The notes beneath the pieces were generated by a model. The model ran no database searches and was not told where the DNA came from. It saw only the letters and a list, made by a program, of their open reading frames with translations. The position numbers and the translations under genes are program-made. DNA of 64,000 bases from Polynucleobacter sp. MWH-HuK1 (GTDB lineage Bacteria > Pseudomonadota > Gammaproteobacteria > Burkholderiales > Burkholderiaceae): positions 803,352 through 867,351 of the forward strand of contig NZ_JACVPP010000001.1 of NCBI RefSeq assembly GCF_018881815.1. Direction: 5' to 3'. Each line of letters starts with the position of its first letter. Within the stretch, counting starts at the first letter, position 1. This document shows, in pieces, positions 33,835 through 42,994 of this stretch.

Positions 33835-35223
33835 TTATTGCTTGCGCAGGTGTACCGGTGGAATGCGAAGAATATCGCGATATTTAGCTATAGTTCGTCG
33901 AGCGATGCTATAGCCTTGTTCGCCTAATAGTTGAGCTATTTGGGTATCGGAGATGGGTTTATTTGGAGACTCCTCCCCAACAATTTTTTTGATTAATGCT
34001 TGTATTGCTGTGGACGAGATGCCGCTTCCGTTTTCAGAGCTCACTTGACTGCTAAAAAAATACTTGAACTCAAAAATTCCGAGTGGGCAGGCTAAATATT
34101 TCTGCGTGGTTACCCGGGAAATGGTGGATTCATGCATTTCTAGCTCTTCAGCGATTTCTCTAAGAACTAGTGGCCTCATGCCAATTGCGCCGATAGAAAA
34201 AAATTGCTGTTGCCTTGAGACAATTGATTGCGCAACTCTTAATATAGTTTCTTCACGTTGAGTAATGTTTTTGACTAACCAGCTAGCTTCTATCATCTTT
34301 TGCTTGAGAGCACCGTCAATTTTTTTCTGACCATGCTCTTTTAAGATCTTGGCATATTCACTGTTTAATGAGAGTCGAGGTTTTGCATTGGGATTGGACT
34401 CTGCAGTCCAGCGCTTATTTTTGAGTTTGACGACGACATCCGGAAGAATCCATTGGTCGTTTTCACGTTCAAATTGTGACCCTGGATTATGTTGTAGAGT
34501 GCGAATGAGATTTACCGCTTTGAGAACTGCAACCTCGGTCTTGCCGCTTGCCTGTTTAATTTTTTGCCAATCTTTTGTTCCAACTTTACTAAGGTGAGAG
34601 CTGGCAATCTCCTTGGCTAGCTCCCAGGATTCTCGATCGGTATCTACGTTTTCAAGAATGCGGTTGATTTGGAGTGAAAGACATTCGGCAAGATTACGGG
34701 CTCCAACACCTGGCGGATCAAGTGATTGCAGTTTTGTGAGGGCTTTCTCAAGACGCTCAAATGAATCTGCGGTTGATAATTGTGTCTCTATATCAGCATA
34801 TATGGTTTGCAGGTCTTCAGGTAAGTATCCGCGATCATCAAGGCATCCTGCGAGATAGGCAACTATCGATTGCTCTTCTGCCCCAATGTTTAAGAGGTGG
34901 ATTTGCTCCTCTAGGTATTCTAGTAAAGTTTGTTTATGTGCGATGCGCTCATATTGCTCACCCCAATCCTCATCATCTTCTTGAGAAATGCGATGATTTG
35001 ATGTCCAAGGGCTTTGATTGATCTCAAGGCGCTCGCTGGTTTGGGAGATATTTGATTCAATTTCAGGGTTTGGCTCAAATTCGAGTAGAGGGTTTTCCTC
35101 GGCCTCTTTGGCTAACTCTTGTTCTAGCTCAGAATTGGAAAGTTGCAAAAGCTTGATTGACTGCTGTAGTTGTGGCGTGAGGCTGACTGTCTGGCTAATT
35201 CGAGTATTGAGTGAAATGGCCAT
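33835..35223 (-). CDS. rpoN: RNA polymerase sigma-54 factor RpoN
   Basis: This 462-residue sigma-54 begins with the activator-interacting region (SQTVSLTPQLQQSIKLLQLS), has a short acidic region II, a core-binding domain, and an HTH (LREIAEELEMHESTISRVTT). It ends with the RpoN box ARRTIAKYRDILRIP. It drives early flagellar and nitrogen genes in related bacteria. It is convergent with the diguanylate cyclase (20-base gap) and divergent from the small gene at 35520. Confidence 0.97.
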   Translation of the reverse strand: MAISLNTRISQTVSLTPQLQQSIKLLQLSNSELEQELAKEAEENPLLEFEPNPEIESNISQTSERLEINQSPWTSNHRISQEDDEDWGEQYERIAHKQTLLEYLEEQIHLLNIGAEEQSIVAYLAGCLDDRGYLPEDLQTIYADIETQLSTADSFERLEKALTKLQSLDPPGVGARNLAECLSLQINRILENVDTDRESWELAKEIASSHLSKVGTKDWQKIKQASGKTEVAVLKAVNLIRTLQHNPGSQFERENDQWILPDVVVKLKNKRWTAESNPNAKPRLSLNSEYAKILKEHGQKKIDGALKQKMIEASWLVKNITQREETILRVAQSIVSRQQQFFSIGAIGMRPLVLREIAEELEMHESTISRVTTQKYLACPLGIFEFKYFFSSQVSSENGSGISSTAIQALIKKIVGEESPNKPISDTQIAQLLGEQGYSIARRTIAKYRDILRIPPVHLRKQ

Positions 35224-35454
35224 TTAGTGTTTAACGATAGAGGATGGTTTGGGAGAGAAAAAGCATAAATTTCATAAGCTTAGTTTAATTGTCTATTTTT
35301 GAAATAGAGGGCATCAGTCGAGCCCCTAGGGCTAAAATCAACAATTAGGTTTTTTGCCTGAGGTGGGGTAGACCATATTTTTTAAAAATATTTATTTAAA
35401 TCAAATAGTTATGAATTTTTATCAGTTTGAGGCAGCGCATCTCCTATCTCAAGT

Positions 35455-35482
35455 TAATCGCTTTTGGCAAATTAGCCGTTTA
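35455..35482 (+). promoter_or_regulatory. Candidate sigma-28 (FliA) promoter
   Basis: The pattern taat, 16 bases, gccgttta matches the form seen before the giant fliD (taaa, 16, gccgttta) with one mismatch in the -35 box. It sits 38 bases before the ATG of the 60-residue gene. Bases 35224-35519 hold no other gene. Confidence 0.6.
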
Positions 35483-35519
35483 TAGTTTCCCTGTCACAGA
35501 AAAAGAGGAATTTCATATT

Positions 35520-35702
35520 ATGGAAAATCCTGTAATTACCGAGCATCGTATTCGTGGTGAGCGCTTTTACACAATAGAGAGACGCAATAAAATTGCTTTT
35601 TATACAACCAATATTGCTGCTGCGCGATATTGGGTAAAAAATGTAATTGACGGCAAAAACACAGCGCTCACAAAGGAAGAATCAACCCAAGTTAACCCTT
35701 AG
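35520..35702 (+). CDS. Small protein under a FliA-type promoter, 60 residues
   Basis: The ATG at 35520 with agagga upstream is preferred to an upstream in-frame start because it lies just after the candidate sigma-28 promoter. The product begins MENPVITEHRIRGERFYTIE and is compact, basic and aromatic (AAARYWVKNVIDGKNTALTK). No family is recognised. Expression with the late flagellar genes is inferred. Confidence 0.6.
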   Translation: MENPVITEHRIRGERFYTIERRNKIAFYTTNIAAARYWVKNVIDGKNTALTKEESTQVNP

Positions 35703-35802
35703 GTCAGATTTGCGCTGGCGGTAGTATGTCAGCAGACTTTCTGGCTGGAATTTTGTGTTTTTGAAGCTATTCTAGGGGGCTGGAATTTAGGAAATCCGTA
35801 TA

Positions 35803-36252
35803 ATGACCCATTTAATGTGGGTTCCATGCATGGGTTGCTCCCTTTTTCAAAAAACCTCTTTTTTTATCCTTTTTGCTACTTTGGGTAGCGGATTTGCCTT
35901 TGCTCAATTAAATGATGATTTGGTGACGGTTTTAGATGGTCGCCAAGTCAGCATCTCCTACTTCAAGAGCTCCATCAAAGCCTTGCCTCCGGATTGGAAG
36001 AAGGTGTGGACCATTACTAACCGCAAACAACAGCCAGACTCGACCCCGGAGCGAATTCAATCGATTCGTCGAAACATTTTATTTAACTGCGTGCGTAATA
36101 CCTACTCAACTTTAGCGGTTGTTAATTATGCGGAGCCAAATGCCAAGGGAAGGCCTAGCTTGCAGACTGAGACCGGTTTTGAGTTAAACGACGACCCCGT
36201 TCCAGAGGGTACCCCATTAGCTATCATCTACACCCAAGTTTGCAGCTCCTAA
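35803..36252 (+). CDS. Exported protein at the head of the chemosensory-like operon
   Basis: This 149-residue protein has a signal peptide (FFILFATLGSGFAFAQ) and a small mature domain with LDGRQVSISYFKSSIKALPP and two Cys (NCVRNTYST; TQVCSS end) that may pair in the periplasm. The exact ATG is uncertain (35803, 35815 or 35830). It lies 9 bases before the YcgR-like gene. No family is recognised. Confidence 0.6.
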   Translation: MTHLMWVPCMGCSLFQKTSFFILFATLGSGFAFAQLNDDLVTVLDGRQVSISYFKSSIKALPPDWKKVWTITNRKQQPDSTPERIQSIRRNILFNCVRNTYSTLAVVNYAEPNAKGRPSLQTETGFELNDDPVPEGTPLAIIYTQVCSS

Positions 36253-36261
36253 TTCAATACT

Positions 36262-37020
36262 ATGAGATTTAATATTTTCCCCCCTGAAGGGCTCAAAAAC
36301 ATTGAGCCGAAATTTCATGTAGAGCCTCGTGCAATTGCAAAAACTATCGAGCGCGAATTGAGTAGAAAGCCATTGGCTGGACTCTATCCAATTGATGGAA
36401 ACGGGCCAGCACTGCCTGTTAGTCTTGTGGAAATTCGCCAGGGGCTAATAGTAATGAAGCCAGAAATTAAGCCCGAAGGAGGCTTTACAAGTTTCATTGG
36501 TGGACAGCGAATTCTGGTTCTTTGTGGCGAAAGTGGCAAGATGCAATTTTTGGCTGCAAACCTAAGGTTGAACGAGGATCTTAATTTAGTTTGTCCACTG
36601 CCATTAGACTTGATACTGATTCAGCGTCGTAAGGAGTTCAGAACTCCAGGACCTGCGGATGAGGACTTGAGTTTTGTTCTCTGTCTAGGTGCAGGGCAAG
36701 AATTGCTTACCAAGGTAATTGATATTTCTGATCATGGGATATTGCTCGATATTCGTTTGGGGGCTACTGAGGTGGAGGTCGGTCGCTATTGGCATTCAGG
36801 CTATTTCGAGCGTCTCAGGTCACGATCTACAACAATTGACTTGGTAATTAAAAATGTTCGCCCAGGCGCGGACATTGACCGTATTCGTGCAGGATGTGAG
36901 TTGTACGAGCCAAAAAAATTAGTGCTCAAAGAATTTGAGAGTACTCGTAGTGCAATTGAGAATGCTCGCGTTCAGGGTCGCTTAAATCGTTGGTATTTAG
37001 GAGCTTCTTGGCATGAGTAA
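36262..37020 (+). CDS. YcgR/PilZ-type c-di-GMP receptor
   Basis: This 252-residue cytoplasmic protein has an N-terminal YcgR-N-like beta domain (LAGLYPIDGNGPALPVSLVE, FIGGQRILVLCG) and a PilZ domain. The c-di-GMP ligands are present: RRKEFR (RxxxR) near 121 and DISDHG (DxSxxG) near 153. YcgR-like brakes bind c-di-GMP and slow the flagellar motor. A diguanylate cyclase with an I-site is encoded 2.5 kb upstream. It is the first cytoplasmic component of the operon. Confidence 0.82.
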   Translation: MRFNIFPPEGLKNIEPKFHVEPRAIAKTIERELSRKPLAGLYPIDGNGPALPVSLVEIRQGLIVMKPEIKPEGGFTSFIGGQRILVLCGESGKMQFLAANLRLNEDLNLVCPLPLDLILIQRRKEFRTPGPADEDLSFVLCLGAGQELLTKVIDISDHGILLDIRLGATEVEVGRYWHSGYFERLRSRSTTIDLVIKNVRPGADIDRIRAGCELYEPKKLVLKEFESTRSAIENARVQGRLNRWYLGASWHE

Positions 37021-37064
37021 AGCCTTATATAAAGTATTGTCAGGCTTAAGGATATAAATTCAAT

Positions 37065-37874
37065 ATGAATTTTTTTGCCTCATTTACCACTGGAAAATTA
37101 ATCATTGTTGTGAGTTTTCTCATGCTCATTACTTTGATTTATTTTTTTATTCGGGATTTTTATGGAAAAGTTGTAGATGAGGTTAAAGGTCAACAGGCTA
37201 AGCCTGTTGAGCCTGTCGTAGTGGCCAGCTTGCAAAAAACTCATCAACTCGAAGAGGTAATTAATCAAAAAATAGCCAACATGAAGTTGGATTTAATGGC
37301 TGAGCGACTCAGAATTACATCCACCGCTGAAGTTTTAAAAAATTTAGCAAAAGAGAGACATTTACCCGAAACGCTGTATCAAATTTACTTTGAAACACGT
37401 GCATTCCCGAAAAAAAGTTTAGAGGCCCAGCAAACCGATCTTGAATGGCATGCTCAGGCTGGAATTTCCGAATTAAAGGTGGAGCCGATGCCATTGGATG
37501 ATGGCACTCAAATTTACTTCACTTTGCATAACTATCCCTATAAGCTCACTGCAATTAACCATCGATTTGCTAGGACGTACTTTGTTGAGCTCACTTTACG
37601 TGATGTAGACGATGTTCGTTTGTTCGTTGTGCGCATTAAGGCCAATGAGGCAAATGGCAGAGACATCCTGGAGTCAGCAATCATAGAAATGAAATCAGGC
37701 GAGTGGGTTGATGATATTGCTAGCTGTCGTTTGCTCATGGATAAGCGCAAAACAGAAGTTCAATTGATGGCCGAGCATCGTGAGGTCGAACTATTGAAGC
37801 AGCGATTCATTTTGAGTCATGGTGGTAATAAGTTGGCTAGTGCTAAAGCCGATATAGCAGCAAAGAAAAAGTAA
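37065..37874 (+). CDS. Membrane-anchored protein, 269 residues, unknown
   Basis: One N-terminal transmembrane helix (GKLIIVVSFLMLITLIYFFI) is followed by a helical linker and a beta-rich soluble domain (IYFTLHNYPYKLTAINHRFA, RTYFVELTLRDVDDVRLFVV) with a charged helical tail (VQLMAEHREVELLKQRFILS). No family is recognised. Six bases separate it from the PDZ gene, so it belongs to the same operon and is likely a structural partner. Confidence 0.6.
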   Translation: MNFFASFTTGKLIIVVSFLMLITLIYFFIRDFYGKVVDEVKGQQAKPVEPVVVASLQKTHQLEEVINQKIANMKLDLMAERLRITSTAEVLKNLAKERHLPETLYQIYFETRAFPKKSLEAQQTDLEWHAQAGISELKVEPMPLDDGTQIYFTLHNYPYKLTAINHRFARTYFVELTLRDVDDVRLFVVRIKANEANGRDILESAIIEMKSGEWVDDIASCRLLMDKRKTEVQLMAEHREVELLKQRFILSHGGNKLASAKADIAAKKK

Positions 37875-37880
37875 AGTAAC

Positions 37881-38909
37881 GTGCTAAAAATTAACCTTCC
37901 CCGCACTCAAAAAGGTATTTACTTTTGGTTTTTGGCTTTTTCAAGCCTTTTGTTCATCTTTTCTTTGGCCACTTTATTGACTGCGGCGGGTGAGTTATCA
38001 AGCTCATCTTCTGATTTGAAAAGCCTAAAAGTTGTTATGCCCAATATTGAGGAGTATGTAAGCTATCAGGCAATCGATTTTCGTCTAAATAACTCCACTT
38101 TAAATACTCGTCGATTAAAACCAAGCGATATTCCAAAGTTGGCTGATGATGCGATCGTAGCAGTCAATTTGGATGATGCAGTGAATCGTGCATTTCAGTA
38201 TTTTGCGGAGTTTGAAAATAAGCGCTCGGGTCCTGTACTGACGGTAACCCTACCAACCGTGGAGTCAATTGAGCCTGGATCACCTGCGGACATAGCAGGT
38301 GTAAAGTCCGGCGATCTTGTTCTCTATGTTGGCTCCAATAAGATTGAATCGGTCATGGGGTACTATCAAGCTTTAAATGAAAAGCTTTCTCAAGAGATTG
38401 GCCTCAAGCTACTTCGGGGTAAGCAGGGTACTGTATCAGTGGTGCTTAAAAATTCTGCTAAGGGTCCTATCACGGAAAGTAATGGTGGTATCAAGTTCGC
38501 TGTTCCGCCTGAGGTAATTTATCTAACTGAGCGTGATAGTAAGCGCATGGCCGATCAGTATCGCCGTGAAATGCTTCCAGCAATCTCGGTTGATTGGCGA
38601 ACTGAGGCGGCAAATAATCTTATGCAAAATGCCAAACGCCTCAACTTAATTGCTAAGGGCATTGTTGATTCGGCGGGCCCATCTTCAGCTAAGATTCAGA
38701 CAAAAGACGTATTAAATTGGCAGCATAAAAAAGTGCTTGAAGCAATTGATAGCTACTTTTCCCAAAGAAGAAAAATAGAAAACAAAAATGCTTTCTATTT
38801 AACTGGTATGGGTGATGCGATTGTTGGTTTTGTATGTAGTTTGATTATTTTTTTGATTGCCTTGACTTTGTTTTGGTATCAACGCCGAGCGGCCGGGAAA
38901 AAATCATGA
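37881..38909 (+). CDS. Two-span membrane protein with extracytoplasmic PDZ domain
   Basis: This 342-residue protein (GTG start) has an N-terminal transmembrane helix (FLAFSSLLFIFSLATLLTAA), a PDZ domain at about 127-190 (VESIEPGSPADIAGVKSGDL) and a C-terminal transmembrane helix (FVCSLIIFLIALTLFWYQRR). No protease motif accompanies the PDZ. It may tether envelope proteins or sense peptides. It is coupled to the CheW-like gene by a four-base overlap. Confidence 0.7.
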   Translation: MLKINLPRTQKGIYFWFLAFSSLLFIFSLATLLTAAGELSSSSSDLKSLKVVMPNIEEYVSYQAIDFRLNNSTLNTRRLKPSDIPKLADDAIVAVNLDDAVNRAFQYFAEFENKRSGPVLTVTLPTVESIEPGSPADIAGVKSGDLVLYVGSNKIESVMGYYQALNEKLSQEIGLKLLRGKQGTVSVVLKNSAKGPITESNGGIKFAVPPEVIYLTERDSKRMADQYRREMLPAISVDWRTEAANNLMQNAKRLNLIAKGIVDSAGPSSAKIQTKDVLNWQHKKVLEAIDSYFSQRRKIENKNAFYLTGMGDAIVGFVCSLIIFLIALTLFWYQRRAAGKKS

Positions 38910-39313
38910 ACTCCCTAGAGAGCCAAGATTATTGGCTGGGTTTGCGAATCAATAACGAGCGCTATGCTTTACCTGCATCTCAAGTGCATACTGTTTTTCT
39001 TCACCCTGAGCCGGAGCAATCCATCAAAGAGTTGAAGATCAGTGGCGTTGTGGTTCATGATGGTGAACCGGTTTATTTGCGCAATCATTTTCAGTTGTTA
39101 AAAGCGGGTCGCGGGATTGAAAGTGCCGTACCCTGGCAACAAGTGCTAAAACGTGATCATGCCCCCTGGATTGTTGTACTAAAAGATGGTCCCGGTAAAG
39201 GTCTTGGTTTTAGGGTTAACAATATTGTCGGGCCATTTCATTGTGCTGTAGCTCTCGAGTCACCATTTCTTCAATACAACGATTCCGATTTTTATTTGGT
39301 AGAGGTTTTATAA
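38906..39313 (+). CDS. CheW-like coupling protein
   Basis: This 135-residue protein uses ATG 38906, overlapping the PDZ gene's stop. It follows the CheW fold: LGLRINNERYALPASQVHTV, then ISGVVVHDGEPVYLRNHFQL and WIVVLKDGPGKGLGFRVNNI. It is shorter than canonical CheW at the N-terminus and resembles PilI/ChpC-type proteins. Neighbours are an MCP-like receptor and a CheA-like protein, so it should couple them. Confidence 0.75.
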   Translation: MNSLESQDYWLGLRINNERYALPASQVHTVFLHPEPEQSIKELKISGVVVHDGEPVYLRNHFQLLKAGRGIESAVPWQQVLKRDHAPWIVVLKDGPGKGLGFRVNNIVGPFHCAVALESPFLQYNDSDFYLVEVL

Positions 39314-39356
39314 AGTTGCCGTACTAGCGGCTAGACCTTATAGTTAGACAATCATT

Positions 39357-41351
39357 ATGCGCAAAATTTATAAGAATCACGTCTTTCAGCACTCGACCAA
39401 GCTCTGGCAGTGGTTAGCTTTCATTTCTTTTTCGATTGCAATACTCTCAAGTGTTGGGGCGTTTCTAACGGCGCGTAGCTGGTTGGGTGATGGTCGATAT
39501 TTGCAAGCGATTGACATCGAGCAAATTGAAGTTTTACGCCTCATTCCTGCGCTTAAAGATCTGCAGCAACAAGTTTCGGGTACTCACACATTAGATTCAG
39601 AATTTTTCAACAATCTAAAGAAGGCAGATCGTTTGTTGAGATCAATGACGGATGACGTGAAGGCTCCGTTGGTTGATATTGCCAGCGCTAACGCTACACC
39701 CAATTCCACTCCACCTTCCTCGGCAGTCCAAAAGACAACATCAATGTCGAGTAATGGCAAGCTTCAGAGCTCAAGCAAAGCATCATCTGAAGAGGCCTCT
39801 GGAACTGTACCGCTATCAGATAATCCAGCGTTAGCTTTTTTTCAAAAGTTAGATTCCAAGATTATGAATATCTTATTTGGCAAACCAGATAGGTATGCTG
39901 AATCTGTGAACGACGATCCTGCTGCGAATGCGCAGACCTCTCAACAAAAGTCGGTAAAAGCCGATGACATTCAAGACATTTTGCTCGGGGCTAAAACAGC
40001 TGAGCAGTCGATTGCAATCGTATTAGCGCAAGAGAAAAGTTTGGCTGGACTCGATATTCTGGCCAAATCGGCAGAGTTGCTAATCTCGGCAAAAGGCCCT
40101 CTGGACATAGATAAAATCGCTCTAGACTCTCCTGCGAGAAAATATGCCGAGAGCTTGGCTGAATTTGCAAAAGCAAATACTGCGTGGCAAAAAAATATCA
40201 CGAGCGCTTCCGCATCTATTACATTACAAAAAGCACTTGGTACTGTAATAGATCAAAAAGTATTAATTGAGATTGAGGCAGGTAAAAAAACTTCTGGGAA
40301 GTCAACGCTAAGTCTTACTCAAGCGATGCCTAAAGTTCATCAAAGTCCATGGCATACAAAGTTGCCTCAGGAAAGTGCTGCGGCGCTAAAGTTGTATATT
40401 AATAATATTCAGATCGTGCGTGACTTTGCCTCAGATCATGAGGCCCTGCGCGTTGTCGCTTTAAAGAATTCCAAGGGCTTAAGCTTATTTAACTTTAGTA
40501 CGGCTGGCGGATTTTTAGGATTGTCTTTGCTTAGCGTCATCAGCTTATTTGGCGTAGGGCTGGGCGGGGGAATGTGGTTCAAAAATAGCCGACATAGTTC
40601 AATTCAAGATCAGCGCATTATTAAGATGGCTGCAGCAGCAGATGGCGTTTTGGGTTCTATCGATTTGAATTTAAGTAAATCTGAGTCGAGTACTGTTAAG
40701 GAACCTCAAGAAAAATCAGAACCTCAGTTATTCACCCCCTCTAACCCCAATGCCAATGATGATCAAGATGAGCTTGTCAATTCTGGCAAGAAAGAGTTAA
40801 AAACGGTAGTTAATGTCATTACTGAATTTAGTCAGGGCTTAAGAGAGAAAGTTGTGGGCATCGAAGCCCGCATGAAAGTTCTTGGTCAAGTGGGGGTTAA
40901 GCTGCGTCACTCAGTGAGCACCCTGCAGGATAGAGGTTCCCAAATGCGTCTTGGATCTTCTGAATCTCTTGACGCCGGTGTTGGCGTTAATCGTGGCGGC
41001 CCTTTGGATCAATTGCAGGATGCGTTTTATTCACTTAAGCAACAGGGTGTTCGATTGTATTTAGCCATTTTGGATAATCACTCTAGTAAGCAATTGGCGC
41101 TAGAGACTGAGCAATTAAACCTCTTGGTTGAGCGGATTGAGTCAACCGTATCAAAAATGCGTTCTTCATTGGCGCAGGCGCTTGACCAAGTCGGCGATGC
41201 TCAGGCTGCTACCCAGCAAATTTCTCCAGAAGTTGTCGAGCTTTTAAATATGGATGTCAAGCAAGTTATGCGAGACCTTGATTTGTGGCAAGGCGAATTT
41301 GACGGGCTGAGCCAAGCTTTTATTGCCCTTAAGCGCGAAATTAAAGCTTGA
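39357..41351 (+). CDS. MCP/PilJ-shaped membrane protein without the signalling hairpin
   Basis: This 664-residue protein has the topology of a chemoreceptor: TM1 at about 16-42 (WLAFISFSIAILSSVGAFL), a large extracytoplasmic domain (40-380), TM2 at about 380-406 (GGFLGLSLLSVISLFGVGLG) and a cytoplasmic helical region. The region lacks the highly conserved MCP tip (no E-IxxI...AxQTNLLALNAAIEAARAG-like stretch), although coiled-coil-like helices remain (LVERIESTVSKMRSSLAQAL). It is probably a receptor-like scaffold. A true MCP is ruled out by the missing tip. Confidence 0.6.
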   Translation: MRKIYKNHVFQHSTKLWQWLAFISFSIAILSSVGAFLTARSWLGDGRYLQAIDIEQIEVLRLIPALKDLQQQVSGTHTLDSEFFNNLKKADRLLRSMTDDVKAPLVDIASANATPNSTPPSSAVQKTTSMSSNGKLQSSSKASSEEASGTVPLSDNPALAFFQKLDSKIMNILFGKPDRYAESVNDDPAANAQTSQQKSVKADDIQDILLGAKTAEQSIAIVLAQEKSLAGLDILAKSAELLISAKGPLDIDKIALDSPARKYAESLAEFAKANTAWQKNITSASASITLQKALGTVIDQKVLIEIEAGKKTSGKSTLSLTQAMPKVHQSPWHTKLPQESAAALKLYINNIQIVRDFASDHEALRVVALKNSKGLSLFNFSTAGGFLGLSLLSVISLFGVGLGGGMWFKNSRHSSIQDQRIIKMAAAADGVLGSIDLNLSKSESSTVKEPQEKSEPQLFTPSNPNANDDQDELVNSGKKELKTVVNVITEFSQGLREKVVGIEARMKVLGQVGVKLRHSVSTLQDRGSQMRLGSSESLDAGVGVNRGGPLDQLQDAFYSLKQQGVRLYLAILDNHSSKQLALETEQLNLLVERIESTVSKMRSSLAQALDQVGDAQAATQQISPEVVELLNMDVKQVMRDLDLWQGEFDGLSQAFIALKREIKA

Positions 41352-41383
41352 TTGAGTTGAAAGAGTACCTGATCTAACATCCT

Positions 41384-42994
41384 ATGGCCGAAGAAAAACC
41401 TCTTTTCTTAGTAGACATTGATCGTGCGATCGAGGGTTTGCTGTCATCTATGCCAAAAAAGACGGCAGTACCTCCAAAAGCTGAGGCAGTTATTATTCAT
41501 TGCATCGATCTGGCCAATGCCTTAGATGGTGCGGGTTTAGAAGATTTATCTGTTTTTGCTCAAGAGCTTGCAAATCAGATAAAGGCGGACAAACTACAGT
41601 CTTTCCTTTTGGTGAATGATTTTATTGCATTGACCAGCGCTGGAGTGGCACTTATTCATCCTGCAGATACGTCGCATGAAAATGTCAGTAGCTCGTTGTT
41701 CGAAGAGGCTAAATTTAGTTTTGCAAAAAAATTAGAGCAGTTAAAAGTGGGAGAACCTATCTCCGAGGAGCCCATCCTGGTTGATTTAGAGCTTCAGCAG
41801 GTTGATGAGGGTGCGCCGCTATCTCAAGAGCGAGTAGAGGATATAACGACCTTAAATGTGAGTGAAAAAGTATCTATAGTTGACGATGCTGTTGAGGATG
41901 CATTTCCTAATCAGGAATTTTCCTCTGAACTTTTTCAGGGCTTACAGTCAAAAAAGAGTTCTGCTGATGAACAAGAGCGCGCACAGGGAAATGAGGATGC
42001 TTTGGTTCAGGCGAAATTTGCTGATCAAGATATCTCACCCTATCGCGAGCAGGAGCTTGAACAAACTTTAGATCGAGCAGTTAATGAATTAAGTCAGTTA
42101 TTTGCACCAAGAAGAGAATCTCCGCCAGCCCTATTTACGCCCCCAGAGCCCAAGCCATTCTCATTGCCTGAGAACTTGGCAAAGCCGATTGATCGCGAAA
42201 GCTCTTTCGAATACTCTAGCAGGGTACGTTATCTTGATAAGCAGTACACGCTAGATAGGGTTAGCAACTTGAACCGTATGCAAAAAGCCCGTAACCTTGT
42301 GGGCAAGGTGGATAACTGGAATGGTGCTGAAGTGGATTTCTTGCTTGGTCGTGAGCAGGATGAATTGATACGTTCAGGTCAGCAATCGCTAAGGCATATT
42401 TTTGAAAATCTTACAGATGAACTGTTGATCGACGAAGTTTATGCTGATCCAGATATTGCTCAGCAACTTCTGACGATTTTGAGTATTCTGCCCCCGTGCC
42501 CTAGTATTTTTGCAGTTCAACAAGAGCTCATGATTTTTATCGATTTGGATCATGTAACGTTATCGAGCGAGCATTTATTGGCGGTAAGTTCGATGATGGC
42601 TGAGATCGGCGGATCTTTGGAGGTTCACTATCAGGGCGTGCGCTTGTCTTGTCCATCGAGCTTGTTGCGGATGCCAATGGCCTTTTTCACTCGACACGGC
42701 GAGCATTATGCTGTTTCTGCCATTCAGTATCTTGGTGAGGAGCTGCTAAATAAGGCCGTAGACTCGAGCATCGATTTTTTGGGTGAGATTATTCATCCTG
42801 CCAGAAGAATTTTTATTCGCGTTGGAAATCAGGACTATATGATTCACGCCCATGAGTTTTTGGGGGTGCAAAACATGAATGTGCATCAAAATCTTCCATC
42901 TTCTTTAGAGCGCCCATATTGGATGGCGGGAGTGGCGCTCGACGGCTCTAACAATGTTTACTCTTGGATTGCCTTAGACCGGCACTCTCGATGA
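41384..42994 (+). CDS. CheA/ChpA-like protein without recognisable kinase motifs
   Basis: This 536-residue soluble protein has an N-terminal helical region lacking an Hpt histidine motif, a long acidic linker (LEQTLDRAVNELSQLF in part), and a C-terminal region. That region reads like a decayed CheA ATPase end and CheW-like P5: SLRHIFENLTDELLIDEV at the place of the N box, then MMAEIGGSLEVHYQGVRLSC and GEHYAVSAIQYLGEELL. No G1/G2 ATP-lid motifs (DxGxG) are visible. It follows the MCP-like gene by 32 bases and overlaps flgA. Likely a kinase-dead structural paralogue. Confidence 0.5.
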   Translation: MAEEKPLFLVDIDRAIEGLLSSMPKKTAVPPKAEAVIIHCIDLANALDGAGLEDLSVFAQELANQIKADKLQSFLLVNDFIALTSAGVALIHPADTSHENVSSSLFEEAKFSFAKKLEQLKVGEPISEEPILVDLELQQVDEGAPLSQERVEDITTLNVSEKVSIVDDAVEDAFPNQEFSSELFQGLQSKKSSADEQERAQGNEDALVQAKFADQDISPYREQELEQTLDRAVNELSQLFAPRRESPPALFTPPEPKPFSLPENLAKPIDRESSFEYSSRVRYLDKQYTLDRVSNLNRMQKARNLVGKVDNWNGAEVDFLLGREQDELIRSGQQSLRHIFENLTDELLIDEVYADPDIAQQLLTILSILPPCPSIFAVQQELMIFIDLDHVTLSSEHLLAVSSMMAEIGGSLEVHYQGVRLSCPSSLLRMPMAFFTRHGEHYAVSAIQYLGEELLNKAVDSSIDFLGEIIHPARRIFIRVGNQDYMIHAHEFLGVQNMNVHQNLPSSLERPYWMAGVALDGSNNVYSWIALDRHSR

